18,057 bases of DNA from an uncultured Clostridia bacterium (GTDB taxonomy: Bacteria > Bacillota_A > Clostridia > Oscillospirales > Oscillospiraceae). The stretch covers positions 1 through 18,057 of the forward strand of contig CAMZJG010000004.1 in assembly GCA_947307505.1 (NCBI GenBank). Direction: 5' to 3'. The translations under genes were made by a program, and so were the position numbers. How positions within the stretch are numbered: the first letter of the stretch is position 1; the number at the start of each line of letters is the position of its first letter. The notes beneath the pieces are model-generated. The model searched no databases, was not told the origin of the DNA, and saw nothing but the letters and a program-made list of their open reading frames with translations. Positions 1 to 9,296 of the stretch are shown here, in pieces.

Positions 1-3000
1 GAGACATATACTTTTGCATTTAGCGACACGAAGAATATCGGCACGTTAAATGAACAACCTGTCTATAAACTTGTTCTTGACGGGAATACATATGATAAAA
101 TCGATTTTCTTAGCTTCTTAACCGAAGCGGTTGTCTGTACTGCTCTATTGAAGGATGCCTCTCAAGATGGTTCAGGGGTGGTGTACAAGAATGGTGACAC
201 ATCTGCCCTGCTCACTTATGGAGATGCTGTATTCACTGCCGTGCAACAATTCTATGCAGACAACAAAAATGGAATTGCATTGGATTCCGGTAACGCAATC
301 AATGAAAGCGGCAGCATCTTGTTGTTCCGCCTCCTGCAAGCTGGTCGACCTCCCCAGGAAAAGGGATATCTTCTGATAGAATGGTCTAAACCTTCCAGTT
401 CAGCAATACCAGAAGTTGATAAATCCGTTTTGTCAGCTGTGATTGCCATTGTCTGGGATGGAAACGAGTATTCAAAAGAGTACTATAGAGATAACGACCG
501 ATATAACGGCAAGTATACCATTACAAACAAAAACAGCGGTTTCTGGTTAGAACTAATCGGGGAAAGCGGCCCTCTGTCTCACGCGCAAGCAATTCATTCT
601 CGGGATGATGCTATACAGGCGGAAGTAGATTCTGCCGTGGCAGAATTATCTTCCTCTATTAACAAGTTGATCCCCATTACCCAAATCAACGCTACAGAGC
701 TCTATGAAGCGATTCACGAGACCTATTACTGGTGGAATAATACATGGACTCCGGCCTCTCAGCTAAGCAATCCAACAGGGATGGCGAAGGCTAGTGCGAG
801 CAACTGCACTTCCGCATCCTGGCAAGCCTACCAGGATGCCTTGAACATCGCGAACGCGGAACTGGCTAAGCTTTTTGATTCTGACGGAAACGCAACCGCA
901 TATAACCAAAGCGGCGGAGAAACAGAGACGGAAGCAGAGAAGGCCGTAAATGCAGCTCTGACCGGTCTGAAAGCGGCAGTCAATGGTCTTGATCATCTTG
1001 CTGACAGCAGCGACCTTCTGAACGCCCAGTACGCGTTTAAGCAGCTCACGGTTCTGACCCGGCGCATTTTCAACGCTTCCGCTTTGAACGAAAACACATA
1101 TACGGAGGACAGTTGGTCCGTTTTCCAGACTGCTGTCACAGCTGCGAATGCGTTTTTGAGCCAGCACAGCACCCCTGCTGATTCCATCGGAAAACGGGAA
1201 GCCCAGGAATACCGGGATGCGTACACCGCTTTCTGGCAGGTATGCTTCGACCGGCTGGCCGGGAAGTCTGCCGGCAGCGCGACCGTCCACATTGTGGACA
1301 ACTATGCGCTGCGCAAGGGAGGGACACCCTATGCAAAGACCGGGACCTATTCGGTCAGCGTTCCGGCAGGGGGCGTCACCCTGGACAATGCCCTGAAAAC
1401 GGCCATCGGTTCGGATTATTCCTTCCCTTGGAATGACGCGGGCCGCGGCGTGGGTGTTTACCTCAACGGTGTCTATCTCCTGTATACGGTTTCCAGCGTT
1501 GAGACCCGTCCGGACAGCAGTCCGCTTGCCTATCGGGACGTGATGCTTAAGGCTGGGGACACGGTATTGATTTCACTGATGGCGGTCCCTACCGGCGCCA
1601 ATCTCAGCGGTTCCGTCACCGTTACCCCGTTCAGCGAGATCCATGAGTTTATCCGCTATATCCAGTATTCACAGAATGGCAGTCCGGTAAGCGAAGTGTC
1701 TGCGGTTGCGGGCAGTGAGCTGAAACTTACGGCAAATACGTTTAGCTCCAGCCTGATGGATTATAGTGGCACCGCGTCTCCCCTGTCCGGCGCGAGCGTA
1801 TACGTCAGCAGTGCTTATTCCACCAGGGAGGCGGTCCTCGGAGCCTCTGCAGATCAGGATACCGGTATCGTGACCGGAGCGGATGGCAGTTTCACCCTTA
1901 TGCTCACTTCCGCGCAGGGAGTCAGCGAGGGCTGGTATAAGGTCAACCTGCTTGCCGAGGGCAAAAATGGCGGTCTGACCAACGGCATTGATCTGCTGAT
2001 CCATGTTACCGACCCAAGCGATCTCAGCGGGCTTAAGCAGGAATTGGAGCAGCGGCTGGAGGAGGCATATACAGCCTATGATGACTCCTTCTATACGGAA
2101 GCTCAGCGGGGCCAAATTGAGACGCTTTACGCCGAAGGTAACTCCGGGATAGAGCGGGCGAGCACCAGCGGCGACGCCGATGCGGCCTACCAAACAGCCT
2201 ATGACGGGATCACGGCGATCCAGTCAGCGAACGAGAAGGCTTTGACGTTCAATCTGAATGCTGTTCAGGAGTTGCTGGCCTGTCTTCCCTCTGAGGAAGA
2301 CCTGGATGCCGGTAAGCTCTACGATGTGGACAAGCCGCTCCTCGATCTGCTTTTCAGCACCGATGGTTGGTATACCCGCATGACGGAGTTTCAGAAGTCC
2401 TCTTTTACCGGCTCGGAGGCGGCGCTTCTCGGCAAGCTAAAAACCGCCTATGAAAACGCGGATAACGGCAATACGCTCCCTGCAATCCCCGCTTTCACCG
2501 TAAAGATCGAGGTGCGGAATGCACAAACGAGCGAACTCGTTGACCTCCCCTTGAAGGACGACGGCAATTACAGCTATTTGACGGTCACAAGCTTCAATGA
2601 AGAGAACGGTCATTTCCAGTGGAGGTACGGGGATACCTATAACTTGACCGGCGGAAGCGAAGCCGGAACCTATCTGCTGCCCACAGGGGGCAACTATATC
2701 CTCGAACTGAACATCGGCGTAAATTGCGGAGATTACTCTGTGTATGACTACGATCGCTGGTCAGCAGAGTCCTTCGCATCGGATATCCCTGAGCATTATC
2801 TCTTTGAGAATAACAGCATCACACTCTTCCATACCCTGCGCCAGGATGTGACAGTCATCCGCTATGTGAACGCTGTTGATCCGGTGCAAAATGCAAGGGA
2901 TTCTGCGCTGAAAGCACTGAAAATCGCGTATCAGCAGTATTCCCGCTCGGACTACAGCGAGGAAAACTGGTCCAAGCTTTCTCAGGCGTACCAGAGCGGC

Positions 3001-6000
3001 ACAGAGGCGATCCAGTCCGCAGCAGATGAAACCGCAGCACAGACTGCTCTGAACAACGCCAAGGCAGCTATGGCCGCCGTCGAGAAACAAACCGCTGCCG
3101 CGGGGAGTCCTATCCCCGGCTGGGGTGCAGGCGACGCCTTTGACGCCGGCAAGCAGGTTGGCACTGTCTCGTTGTCGGTGGAAAACTCCACCTTCCCCGG
3201 CGGAGCGTTTTACAACGGGGGCGATCCTCTGTTTGAAGAGCCTGCGTATCCTATCGGTGAAAATGACACCATGATGACCGTTATCCTCCGGGCTTTGGCA
3301 GATGAAGGCTATTCTTGGGATGATGGCAGCACTGGCGGTTTCGGCATATCCTATATCGCCAATATCATCGAAGACGGCCAGAAGATGGGCCAGTTCTCCG
3401 GCGAGACCGGCTCCGGCTGGATGGGCAGTCTGAACGACTTCCTGGTAGATGAGGGCTTCCCCGGATTCAGCGTTGCCAACGGTCAACTCGCCGACGGAGA
3501 CGAGGTCAAGCTGATGTTCACGCAGAACCTGGGCGTGGACCTGGGCGGCTCCTGGGGCAACAGCAATACCACCTTGAAGTCTCTGAAAACCAGCGCCGGT
3601 ACGATCGTCCCAGTGTTTACATCCGGCGAAGCAGGCGGGAACTATGACTTTGCGCTTCTGATCACCTCTGACAGTGCTGGAATTCGGTTCACGCCTACCG
3701 CCGCGAACAAAAACTATCTGGTCAAGATTTTCCTGAACGAAAAGGTCACCTCCAATGTCGAGGGTAACAGCTTCTATAAGCGGACCGAGACAGTTCCCGT
3801 CCGTGCGGGCGATATCGTCTATATCGGCGTAGGTGAGCGGACCTGGCCCAGCATGAACAAATCCGGGGCCGAAGCAAGGGTATATGACCCCACATGGTAC
3901 GCTCTCCACATCATCACTGCGGACGACGGCGTGGACTATGTGAATGAGCGCATCGCAGCCCTGCCCGCCGCGAAGAACGTGAGTACCTCAAATTATCAGG
4001 CGGTGCAGGCGCAGATTGCCGCCATCGACGCGGTGAACGCTGTGCTCAGCGCTTCTGAGCAGGCCCGGGTCAACACGGAAGCCCTGGAGGCCGTGCGGGA
4101 GATCGCGGACGGGTACGAGGCGATCATGGCCCTCAAAACCGAGATCAAGGCCCTGCCCTCGGTCATCACCGCATCGGACAAGACCGCGGTGAACGACGCA
4201 AAGACCCACTACGATGCTCTGACCGCCGCGCAGAAAAACCTCCTCACCGTGGCGGAGACCAACAATATCCTGAAGGCTGTGAACACCCTGGCGGTGATCG
4301 ATGCCCTGGACGCCATCAAGGAGACATACGACTTCCCCTCCACGAAGGCAAATACCCAGGGCACAGTCAAAACAGCGCTGGAGGCTGAGATCAGCAACAG
4401 CGCCGCGGAAGTCGCCATGGACAGCGGCTTCACTCCTGCTGCGGACGGCACCGCTGAAAACCTTGACGGCACGGAGGGCAGCTACAGCGCCACCGTCACC
4501 GTTACCATCGGTACCGGGGCGGTCATGGCCTCCGGCGAGAAGACCGTTACCGGAAAGATCATTCCGGAAAAGTACGTCAAGAGCTCTGACGCGGGGGTGC
4601 AGAGCGTCACCGTCAGCGGCGTGGCCGCCAATGGCACCGGCACGGCGTACACCGCGACCCTGCCATACGGCAGCGACCGGGCCAAGGCGACCTTCGAGAT
4701 CGTGCCCGCCGCCAAGGCCACGGCCTCCAAGCCCACTACCTCGAACAAGGGCGAGACCTGGACCTTCACCGTCACCGCGGAAGACGGGGTCACCACGAAG
4801 ACCTATACCGTGACCCTCAGCGTCAGCGAAGTGGAGGCAGTCGCTCTGGAGTCCTGGGTCTACGCCATCGGCGGGGATACGAAGCCCGTCGCCGTCACCA
4901 ACCTGGTGCAGGCGGTGAACCTGGATCAGCTGGATCTGCCGGAGGGGACGAAGAAGGTCAGCCTCTGGCTGGAACTGAAGGAGACCGCCGCAAACACCTA
5001 CGACCTGGCGGCCCTGTACGCCTACAGTCCCAAGGGGACAGAAGCCCGGGCGGTCCCCGCCGCGGCTCTCACGGGCAAGATCACTTTGACCCTGCCTGTG
5101 GCTGGTACGGAATACACCCGGGTCCTGTATAACGGGGCCTATCTGGAGGCCAAAGGGGACAAGAACGGCGTCACCTTCACCGCTGCCGCCGCAGGGAGCT
5201 ACACCTTGATTCCCGACGCCCATGTCACTGCCGTGACCTTCCATCTGAACGGCGGCAAGGCATCCGGCCTGCAGGATGGGGAAACTGTAGTCTATCTCCT
5301 GGAGAACGACGGGGACGCCCTGCCCGTCCCGGAGAAGTCCGGCTATACCTTCAAAGGCTGGCATGGGGACAGCAGCGTGAGCAGCACGGCTTACACTGCC
5401 GTGTCCAACGCCCTCCCCGCAGATCTCTATGCCTTGTGGCAGTCCCGGGACGTGAACGCGGAGGTCACCGCGGGCGGCGTGCAGGCGGAAAAGAGCGGCG
5501 TGGTCTTCACCGTGACCCTGCCCTACGGGAGCAAATACCCCAAGGCGGCGGAGATCGTCGTCACCCCGGAGGACAGCGCCGCGACGGCGAGCAAACCTAT
5601 GACCGGGGACGATGGAGTCAGCTGGAGCTTTACCGTTACCGCCGAGGACGGAACGAAGAAGGAATACACCCTGCAGGTGGTCATAGCGGAGCAGACGGCG
5701 GAGGATATCCTGGCCGCCGCCAAGCAGACCCTTGCGGACCAGAGCTGGGATACGGACCAGCGCACCGCTAACGACGCGGCCAGCCTGAAGACTTTTGTGG
5801 AAGGCAAGCTGAAGGGATTGGACCTGGGCGGCGCGGCGTATACCGTGACCATCGACAGCGTGACCCCCGCGAAAGCCGGAGACGAGCAGAATACCCAGGG
5901 CACGGCGGGCAGCTACCGCTTCACCGTCACCCTGTCCTCCGGCGGGAAGAGCGAGTCGGTCAACGGCTCCGGCAACATCAGTGCCGCGGCCTATGTGGCA

Positions 6001-9000
6001 CCCGCCCAGCTGGCGGACTACGAAAAGGCGCTGCAGGCCGTGGAAGCCTATCTGAAAGCTAATGTGACGAACCCGGACGTGGGCTCCACGGAGGGCGAAT
6101 GGGTCGTCTTTGCCCTGAACCGGGGCGGCGTGGCGGAGGCTGCCTGGAACGACGTCTATCTGGAGAACCTGAAAACATATCTGGACGAGACGGACGGGAT
6201 CCTGGCGGAGAAGAACTATACCGAGTACAGCCGGGTGATCCTGGCCCTCACCAGCATGGGGGTGGACGCCTCCGGCATCACCACGGACAAGAGGTCCTAC
6301 GACCTGGTATCTCACCTGCTGGATAAGCAGGATAACGGAGACTACTGGGCGGAATGGCAGGGGAACAACGGCACTGCCTTCGCCCTCCTGGCCATGGATT
6401 CCCACGATTATCTGAATACTGCCGCGGGCAAGGCGGCCAGGGCGGCCCTGATCGCCTCTCTGAAGGCCAATCAGCAGGAGAGCGGGGCCTGGGCCATCGA
6501 GGGTAAGGGCTCCCCCGACCTGGACGTGACCGCCGCGGCCGTCTACGCGCTGGCTCCCTACTATCTGGATTCCGCCAAGCTCACCGCTTTGGGCGTGTCC
6601 GCCGCGGAAGTGAAGGCCATGGTGGATAACGCCCTGGCGTACCTCTCCGACAGACAGAATGCCGACGGCGGCTTTGGCAGCGTAGAGGCGGACGTGTGGG
6701 CCATCATCGCCCTGTCCTCTCTGGGCAGGGACGCGGATACGGACCCGGCCTTCGTGAAAAACGGAAAGAGCCTCCTGGCGGATATACTGACTTACCGGAA
6801 CGAGAGCACCGGAGCCTTCCGGCACCTGGCCTCCGGCTCGGACAACCAGATGGGGACGGAGCAGGCGGCTTACGGCTTAGTGGCCTACGACCGGTTCAAG
6901 AAGAATCAGAATACACTTTATGATATGAGCGACGTGAAGTTTGCCACGGCGGAAGAAAAAGCGGACCGGGCTGCGGCCGAGGCGGTGGAAGAACGGATCG
7001 ACGCCATCGGCGAGGTCACCCTGGAAAGCAAGGCGAAGATCGACGCGGCCCGGGCTGCGTACAATGCACTGACCGATGAGCAGAAGGCGCTGGTGGGCAA
7101 TCTGGCCGTTCTGGAAGCCGCGGAGAAGAAGTACAAGGAGCTGACGGAGTCCGCCGGCAAGGAGGAGGTCGACCGGGCCGCCGCCAAGGGCGTGGATGAT
7201 CTGATCGACGCCATCGGAGCGGTCAGCCTGAGCAGCGAAAGAGATATCCAGGCGGCACGGGCGGCATACGACGCCCTGACGGACGAGCAGAAGGCCCTGG
7301 TCACAAAGACGGATGCGCTCAAGGCCGCGGAAGCAAAGCTGGCTTCACTGAAGGCGGACAAGGCGGCGGCGAAAGCCGTGGACAACCTGATCGGCGCTAT
7401 CGGCGAGGTCACGAAGGAAAGCGAGGCCGCGATCAAGGCAGCCCGGGCTGCCTACGATTTCTTGACCGAGACGCAAAAACAGCAGGTCACCAAACTACCT
7501 GCATTGATCGAAGCGGAGTGGAAATGGGAGCTGCTGTACGGTGACTCACAAAAAGATGACGACGGCAAGCTCCATGTGACTATGCGGCTCATCGGCGCTG
7601 AACTGGCGTCGAAGGATGTGGACCTGGGGAAGGAAGCCTACCTGCCCAATTACGTCACGTGGATCCCCACCACGCAGTATGCGGTGGAAGAAGGGACTAC
7701 GGTATACGATCTGTGGGCGCTGGCGACCTGGCAGTACGGTATCAAGAGCGTCGGAGCGGAAAAGAACTATGTGGCGACGGTCTACTCGCCGTCCGGTTAT
7801 GCGCTGAGCGAGTTTACCAACGGCAGACGCTCCGGTTGGATGTACACGATCAACGGCCGGCATCCCGGCTTTGGCCTGAAGGAACAGCCGCTGCACGATG
7901 GGGATATGATCGTATGGCACTACGTCAGCGATTATGCCTATGAGGTGGCAGATTGGGTTAGCGAAGGAGCATGGCAGGCTTTGGGCGACGGGACCTATTA
8001 CAACCGCTGGCTTCTGGCCCCGGATTATTTCGGCGGATGGGGAGGCGGTATCAATGCCGGTACCGACTCGGATCCCGGCTCTGGCTCTGAAAGCGGGTCG
8101 GGAGTGAACCCCAACCAGGTGTCCAATGTTGTGACGTTGAAGGCAGAGATGGAAGCGACCGGGGCATATGCCATCCTGGATGAGGCGACCACCTGGAATT
8201 GGTTGCAGAATACCACAGACCAGAGTGTAATGCCGATTCGGGTGGACAGTGGGATAGCCGATCGGATCGTGATCCAGTTGGAGGCTATTCCGGTCATCGG
8301 GCTGGCAATGCGAGACACAGAAGTACGGCTGGATACCCCGAAGGGGACCGTAATTCTGGATCCGCAGACCATGGATACCCTGGCGGAAAACGGTAATGAT
8401 GTCCGAGTGATCATTGAAGCCAATCGAAATGGTACAACGACGATCCGCGTCAACTCCGGCAGCAGACCTGCCGATGTAGATGTAAAGATTGAACTCCAAG
8501 CTCCTTATAACGGACAGGTGCTTGTCATGGTCAACCAGGATGGTACCGAGGAAGTCATCAAGAAGTCCTATGTGGAGAACGGTAAAGTCTATGCAGTGAT
8601 TCCCGCCGGTGCAACGGTGAAGGTTGCAGACAACGGAAAGACCTTCGGGGATGTGAAAGTCAGAGACTGGTACGCAGATGCTGTGGAGTTTGTCAGCAGC
8701 CATGAGCTCTTCCAAGGCGTAGGCGAAAACATATTTGACCCGCAGGCGAGCATGACCCGGGCAATGTTGGTGACTGTGCTGTATCGGCTGGAGAATGAAC
8801 CGGAGTCAAGCGGCAAGGTGAAGTTCGCCGATGTGGCAGAGGATACCTGGTACGCCGATGCCGTGGCTTGGGCAGCTGAGATGAAGCTGGTAAACGGTAC
8901 AGACAAGGGATTTGAACCCAATGCGGATATAACCCGCGAACAAATCGCCACGATCCTGTATCGCTATGCGCAATCTTTGGGAATGGATACCAAGGCGAGA

Positions 9001-9186
9001 GGTATCGTGAGCCGGTTTGGCGACGGTGCAGAGATTTCCGGCTGGGCGGCGGACGCCATGGCCTGGGCTGTGGAGGTCGGGCTGTTCAGGGGAGATGAGA
9101 ATGAGAATCTGAATCCCCAGGGCAATGCCACCCGTGCCGAGGTTGCCACGCTGTTGGAGCGTCTGGTGAAGCTTATCGTGAAGTAA
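1..9186 (+). CDS. Giant SLH-anchored surface protein with intrinsic-factor-like barrel and DUF4430 domains (5' partial)
   Basis: The frame is open from base 1, so the start and any signal peptide lie upstream; 3,061 residues are visible (residue 1 = base 1). Visible order: helical FIVAR-like segments (about 200-420); a weak DUF4430-like domain (425-530); beta and helical spacers; a second DUF4430-like domain with a GSGWMGSLNDF core (1053-1187); a cadherin-like sandwich (1190-1305); helical repeats; paired beta modules around an InlB-type repeat (1745-1815, FHLNGG and GYTFKGW); an alpha/alpha-barrel of prenyltransferase/intrinsic-factor type (2003-2310); three FIVAR-like repeats (2321-2512); a clear DUF4430 domain (2523-2650, RRSGWMYTING); a Gly/Ser linker; a beta domain; and three SLH motifs (2883-3059). 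SLH motifs bind pyruvylated wall polymer, so the protein should sit on the cell wall. Barrel plus DUF4430 is the domain pair of mammalian intrinsic factor and transcobalamin, hence an inferred corrinoid-capture role. The first 900 bases look more AT-rich than the middle. Adhesion is the main alternative role. Confidence 0.9.
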   Translation, partial: ETYTFAFSDTKNIGTLNEQPVYKLVLDGNTYDKIDFLSFLTEAVVCTALLKDASQDGSGVVYKNGDTSALLTYGDAVFTAVQQFYADNKNGIALDSGNAINESGSILLFRLLQAGRPPQEKGYLLIEWSKPSSSAIPEVDKSVLSAVIAIVWDGNEYSKEYYRDNDRYNGKYTITNKNSGFWLELIGESGPLSHAQAIHSRDDAIQAEVDSAVAELSSSINKLIPITQINATELYEAIHETYYWWNNTWTPASQLSNPTGMAKASASNCTSASWQAYQDALNIANAELAKLFDSDGNATAYNQSGGETETEAEKAVNAALTGLKAAVNGLDHLADSSDLLNAQYAFKQLTVLTRRIFNASALNENTYTEDSWSVFQTAVTAANAFLSQHSTPADSIGKREAQEYRDAYTAFWQVCFDRLAGKSAGSATVHIVDNYALRKGGTPYAKTGTYSVSVPAGGVTLDNALKTAIGSDYSFPWNDAGRGVGVYLNGVYLLYTVSSVETRPDSSPLAYRDVMLKAGDTVLISLMAVPTGANLSGSVTVTPFSEIHEFIRYIQYSQNGSPVSEVSAVAGSELKLTANTFSSSLMDYSGTASPLSGASVYVSSAYSTREAVLGASADQDTGIVTGADGSFTLMLTSAQGVSEGWYKVNLLAEGKNGGLTNGIDLLIHVTDPSDLSGLKQELEQRLEEAYTAYDDSFYTEAQRGQIETLYAEGNSGIERASTSGDADAAYQTAYDGITAIQSANEKALTFNLNAVQELLACLPSEEDLDAGKLYDVDKPLLDLLFSTDGWYTRMTEFQKSSFTGSEAALLGKLKTAYENADNGNTLPAIPAFTVKIEVRNAQTSELVDLPLKDDGNYSYLTVTSFNEENGHFQWRYGDTYNLTGGSEAGTYLLPTGGNYILELNIGVNCGDYSVYDYDRWSAESFASDIPEHYLFENNSITLFHTLRQDVTVIRYVNAVDPVQNARDSALKALKIAYQQYSRSDYSEENWSKLSQAYQSGTEAIQSAADETAAQTALNNAKAAMAAVEKQTAAAGSPIPGWGAGDAFDAGKQVGTVSLSVENSTFPGGAFYNGGDPLFEEPAYPIGENDTMMTVILRALADEGYSWDDGSTGGFGISYIANIIEDGQKMGQFSGETGSGWMGSLNDFLVDEGFPGFSVANGQLADGDEVKLMFTQNLGVDLGGSWGNSNTTLKSLKTSAGTIVPVFTSGEAGGNYDFALLITSDSAGIRFTPTAANKNYLVKIFLNEKVTSNVEGNSFYKRTETVPVRAGDIVYIGVGERTWPSMNKSGAEARVYDPTWYALHIITADDGVDYVNERIAALPAAKNVSTSNYQAVQAQIAAIDAVNAVLSASEQARVNTEALEAVREIADGYEAIMALKTEIKALPSVITASDKTAVNDAKTHYDALTAAQKNLLTVAETNNILKAVNTLAVIDALDAIKETYDFPSTKANTQGTVKTALEAEISNSAAEVAMDSGFTPAADGTAENLDGTEGSYSATVTVTIGTGAVMASGEKTVTGKIIPEKYVKSSDAGVQSVTVSGVAANGTGTAYTATLPYGSDRAKATFEIVPAAKATASKPTTSNKGETWTFTVTAEDGVTTKTYTVTLSVSEVEAVALESWVYAIGGDTKPVAVTNLVQAVNLDQLDLPEGTKKVSLWLELKETAANTYDLAALYAYSPKGTEARAVPAAALTGKITLTLPVAGTEYTRVLYNGAYLEAKGDKNGVTFTAAAAGSYTLIPDAHVTAVTFHLNGGKASGLQDGETVVYLLENDGDALPVPEKSGYTFKGWHGDSSVSSTAYTAVSNALPADLYALWQSRDVNAEVTAGGVQAEKSGVVFTVTLPYGSKYPKAAEIVVTPEDSAATASKPMTGDDGVSWSFTVTAEDGTKKEYTLQVVIAEQTAEDILAAAKQTLADQSWDTDQRTANDAASLKTFVEGKLKGLDLGGAAYTVTIDSVTPAKAGDEQNTQGTAGSYRFTVTLSSGGKSESVNGSGNISAAAYVAPAQLADYEKALQAVEAYLKANVTNPDVGSTEGEWVVFALNRGGVAEAAWNDVYLENLKTYLDETDGILAEKNYTEYSRVILALTSMGVDASGITTDKRSYDLVSHLLDKQDNGDYWAEWQGNNGTAFALLAMDSHDYLNTAAGKAARAALIASLKANQQESGAWAIEGKGSPDLDVTAAAVYALAPYYLDSAKLTALGVSAAEVKAMVDNALAYLSDRQNADGGFGSVEADVWAIIALSSLGRDADTDPAFVKNGKSLLADILTYRNESTGAFRHLASGSDNQMGTEQAAYGLVAYDRFKKNQNTLYDMSDVKFATAEEKADRAAAEAVEERIDAIGEVTLESKAKIDAARAAYNALTDEQKALVGNLAVLEAAEKKYKELTESAGKEEVDRAAAKGVDDLIDAIGAVSLSSERDIQAARAAYDALTDEQKALVTKTDALKAAEAKLASLKADKAAAKAVDNLIGAIGEVTKESEAAIKAARAAYDFLTETQKQQVTKLPALIEAEWKWELLYGDSQKDDDGKLHVTMRLIGAELASKDVDLGKEAYLPNYVTWIPTTQYAVEEGTTVYDLWALATWQYGIKSVGAEKNYVATVYSPSGYALSEFTNGRRSGWMYTINGRHPGFGLKEQPLHDGDMIVWHYVSDYAYEVADWVSEGAWQALGDGTYYNRWLLAPDYFGGWGGGINAGTDSDPGSGSESGSGVNPNQVSNVVTLKAEMEATGAYAILDEATTWNWLQNTTDQSVMPIRVDSGIADRIVIQLEAIPVIGLAMRDTEVRLDTPKGTVILDPQTMDTLAENGNDVRVIIEANRNGTTTIRVNSGSRPADVDVKIELQAPYNGQVLVMVNQDGTEEVIKKSYVENGKVYAVIPAGATVKVADNGKTFGDVKVRDWYADAVEFVSSHELFQGVGENIFDPQASMTRAMLVTVLYRLENEPESSGKVKFADVAEDTWYADAVAWAAEMKLVNGTDKGFEPNADITREQIATILYRYAQSLGMDTKARGIVSRFGDGAEISGWAADAMAWAVEVGLFRGDENENLNPQGNATRAEVATLLERLVKLIVK
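6961..7536 (+). repeat. Three tandem FIVAR-like helical repeats inside the giant gene
   Basis: Three copies begin at about 6961, 7168 and 7354, spaced 207 and 186 bases (69 and 62 residues). Each carries a DxAAAxxVxxxIxAIG helix followed by AARAAYxxLTxxQ and a third helix rich in Ala, Glu and Lys. The pattern matches FIVAR-type three-helix bundles, which serve as stalks in many Gram-positive surface proteins. They separate the alpha/alpha-barrel from the DUF4430 domain, so in this protein the two putative ligand-binding halves are held apart by a helical spacer of about 200 residues. Confidence 0.8.
7561..8034 (+). other. DUF4430 (transcobalamin-type beta) domain, close paralogue of the one at 11074
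   Basis: The encoded segment runs from LHVTMRLIGAE through SEFTNGRRSGWMYTING and DGDMIVWHYV to ADWVSEGAWQALGDGTYYN. The same order and most of the same residues occur in the secreted protein at 10963-12105 (LIGAE, KDVDLG or QDVDLG, TVYDLW, SVGA, GRRSGWMYT, QPLH, VWHYV, QALGDGTYYN). By eye the two are about two-thirds identical over about 155 residues, which indicates duplication within the locus. Confidence 0.8.
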
Positions 9187-9192
9187 AACATT

Positions 9193-9226
9193 GGTCCCAT
9201 GCCCCGGGAAATCGGGGCGTGGGACC
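9193..9226 (+). other. RNA hairpin 1 between the giant gene and the barrel-SLH gene
   Basis: A 14-bp inverted repeat pairs 9193-9206 with 9213-9226 around a 6-base GGAAAT loop. All pairs are Watson-Crick except one U-G wobble (9200 with 9219). The wobble is tolerated in the + strand transcript but would be an A-C mismatch in the opposite transcript, so the structure favours + strand RNA. No T-tract follows, so it is not a standard intrinsic terminator. It may stabilise or delimit the upstream mRNA. Confidence 0.65.
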
Positions 9227-9241
9227 GCCGGAAAACATGCC

Positions 9242-9268
9242 TTGGGGCGCGGAAATTCCGCGTCCCAA
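9242..9268 (+). other. RNA hairpin 2, just upstream of the barrel-SLH gene
   Basis: An 11-bp inverted repeat pairs 9242-9252 with 9258-9268 around AAATT. It contains one G-U wobble (9247 with 9263), again compatible only with + strand RNA. It ends 13 bases before the GGAGG ribosome site at 9282-9286. No U-tract follows. Together with hairpin 1 it fills most of the intergenic region and could tune relative expression of the two genes. Confidence 0.6.
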
Positions 9269-9296
9269 GAAGGCGTTTTATGGAGGATGGAGCAAA

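Noticed and set aside
3988..6825. A 945-codon open frame on the - strand, opposite the giant gene
   Set aside because: It lies wholly antisense to a clearly coding, domain-rich frame in a GC-rich stretch. Its translation is low-complexity (Gly, His, Arg, Val rich) with no recognisable domain, and it has no evident ribosome site, so it is a composition shadow.
6007..6930. Calling the barrel an active prenyltransferase or squalene cyclase
   Set aside because: No DxDD-type acidic motif or other catalytic signature is evident, the barrel is in exported wall proteins, and it co-occurs with DUF4430, all of which fit a binding role better.
9193..9268. Reading the twin hairpins as intrinsic terminators
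   Set aside because: Neither stem is followed by a run of T on the + strand, so they were kept as RNA structures of unknown role.
9187..9296. Search for a cobalamin riboswitch or B12 box in front of the second gene and in the other visible gaps
   Set aside because: No GCCACTG-type B12 box was seen in any intergenic gap, and all gaps (at most 110 bases) are too short for a full riboswitch. If one exists it is upstream of the window.
9219..9296. The upstream in-frame ATG at 9219 as start of the barrel-SLH gene
   Set aside because: It lies within hairpin 1, lacks a ribosome site and would place 26 charged and proline-rich residues before an otherwise perfect signal peptide. ATG 9297 has GGAGG upstream.
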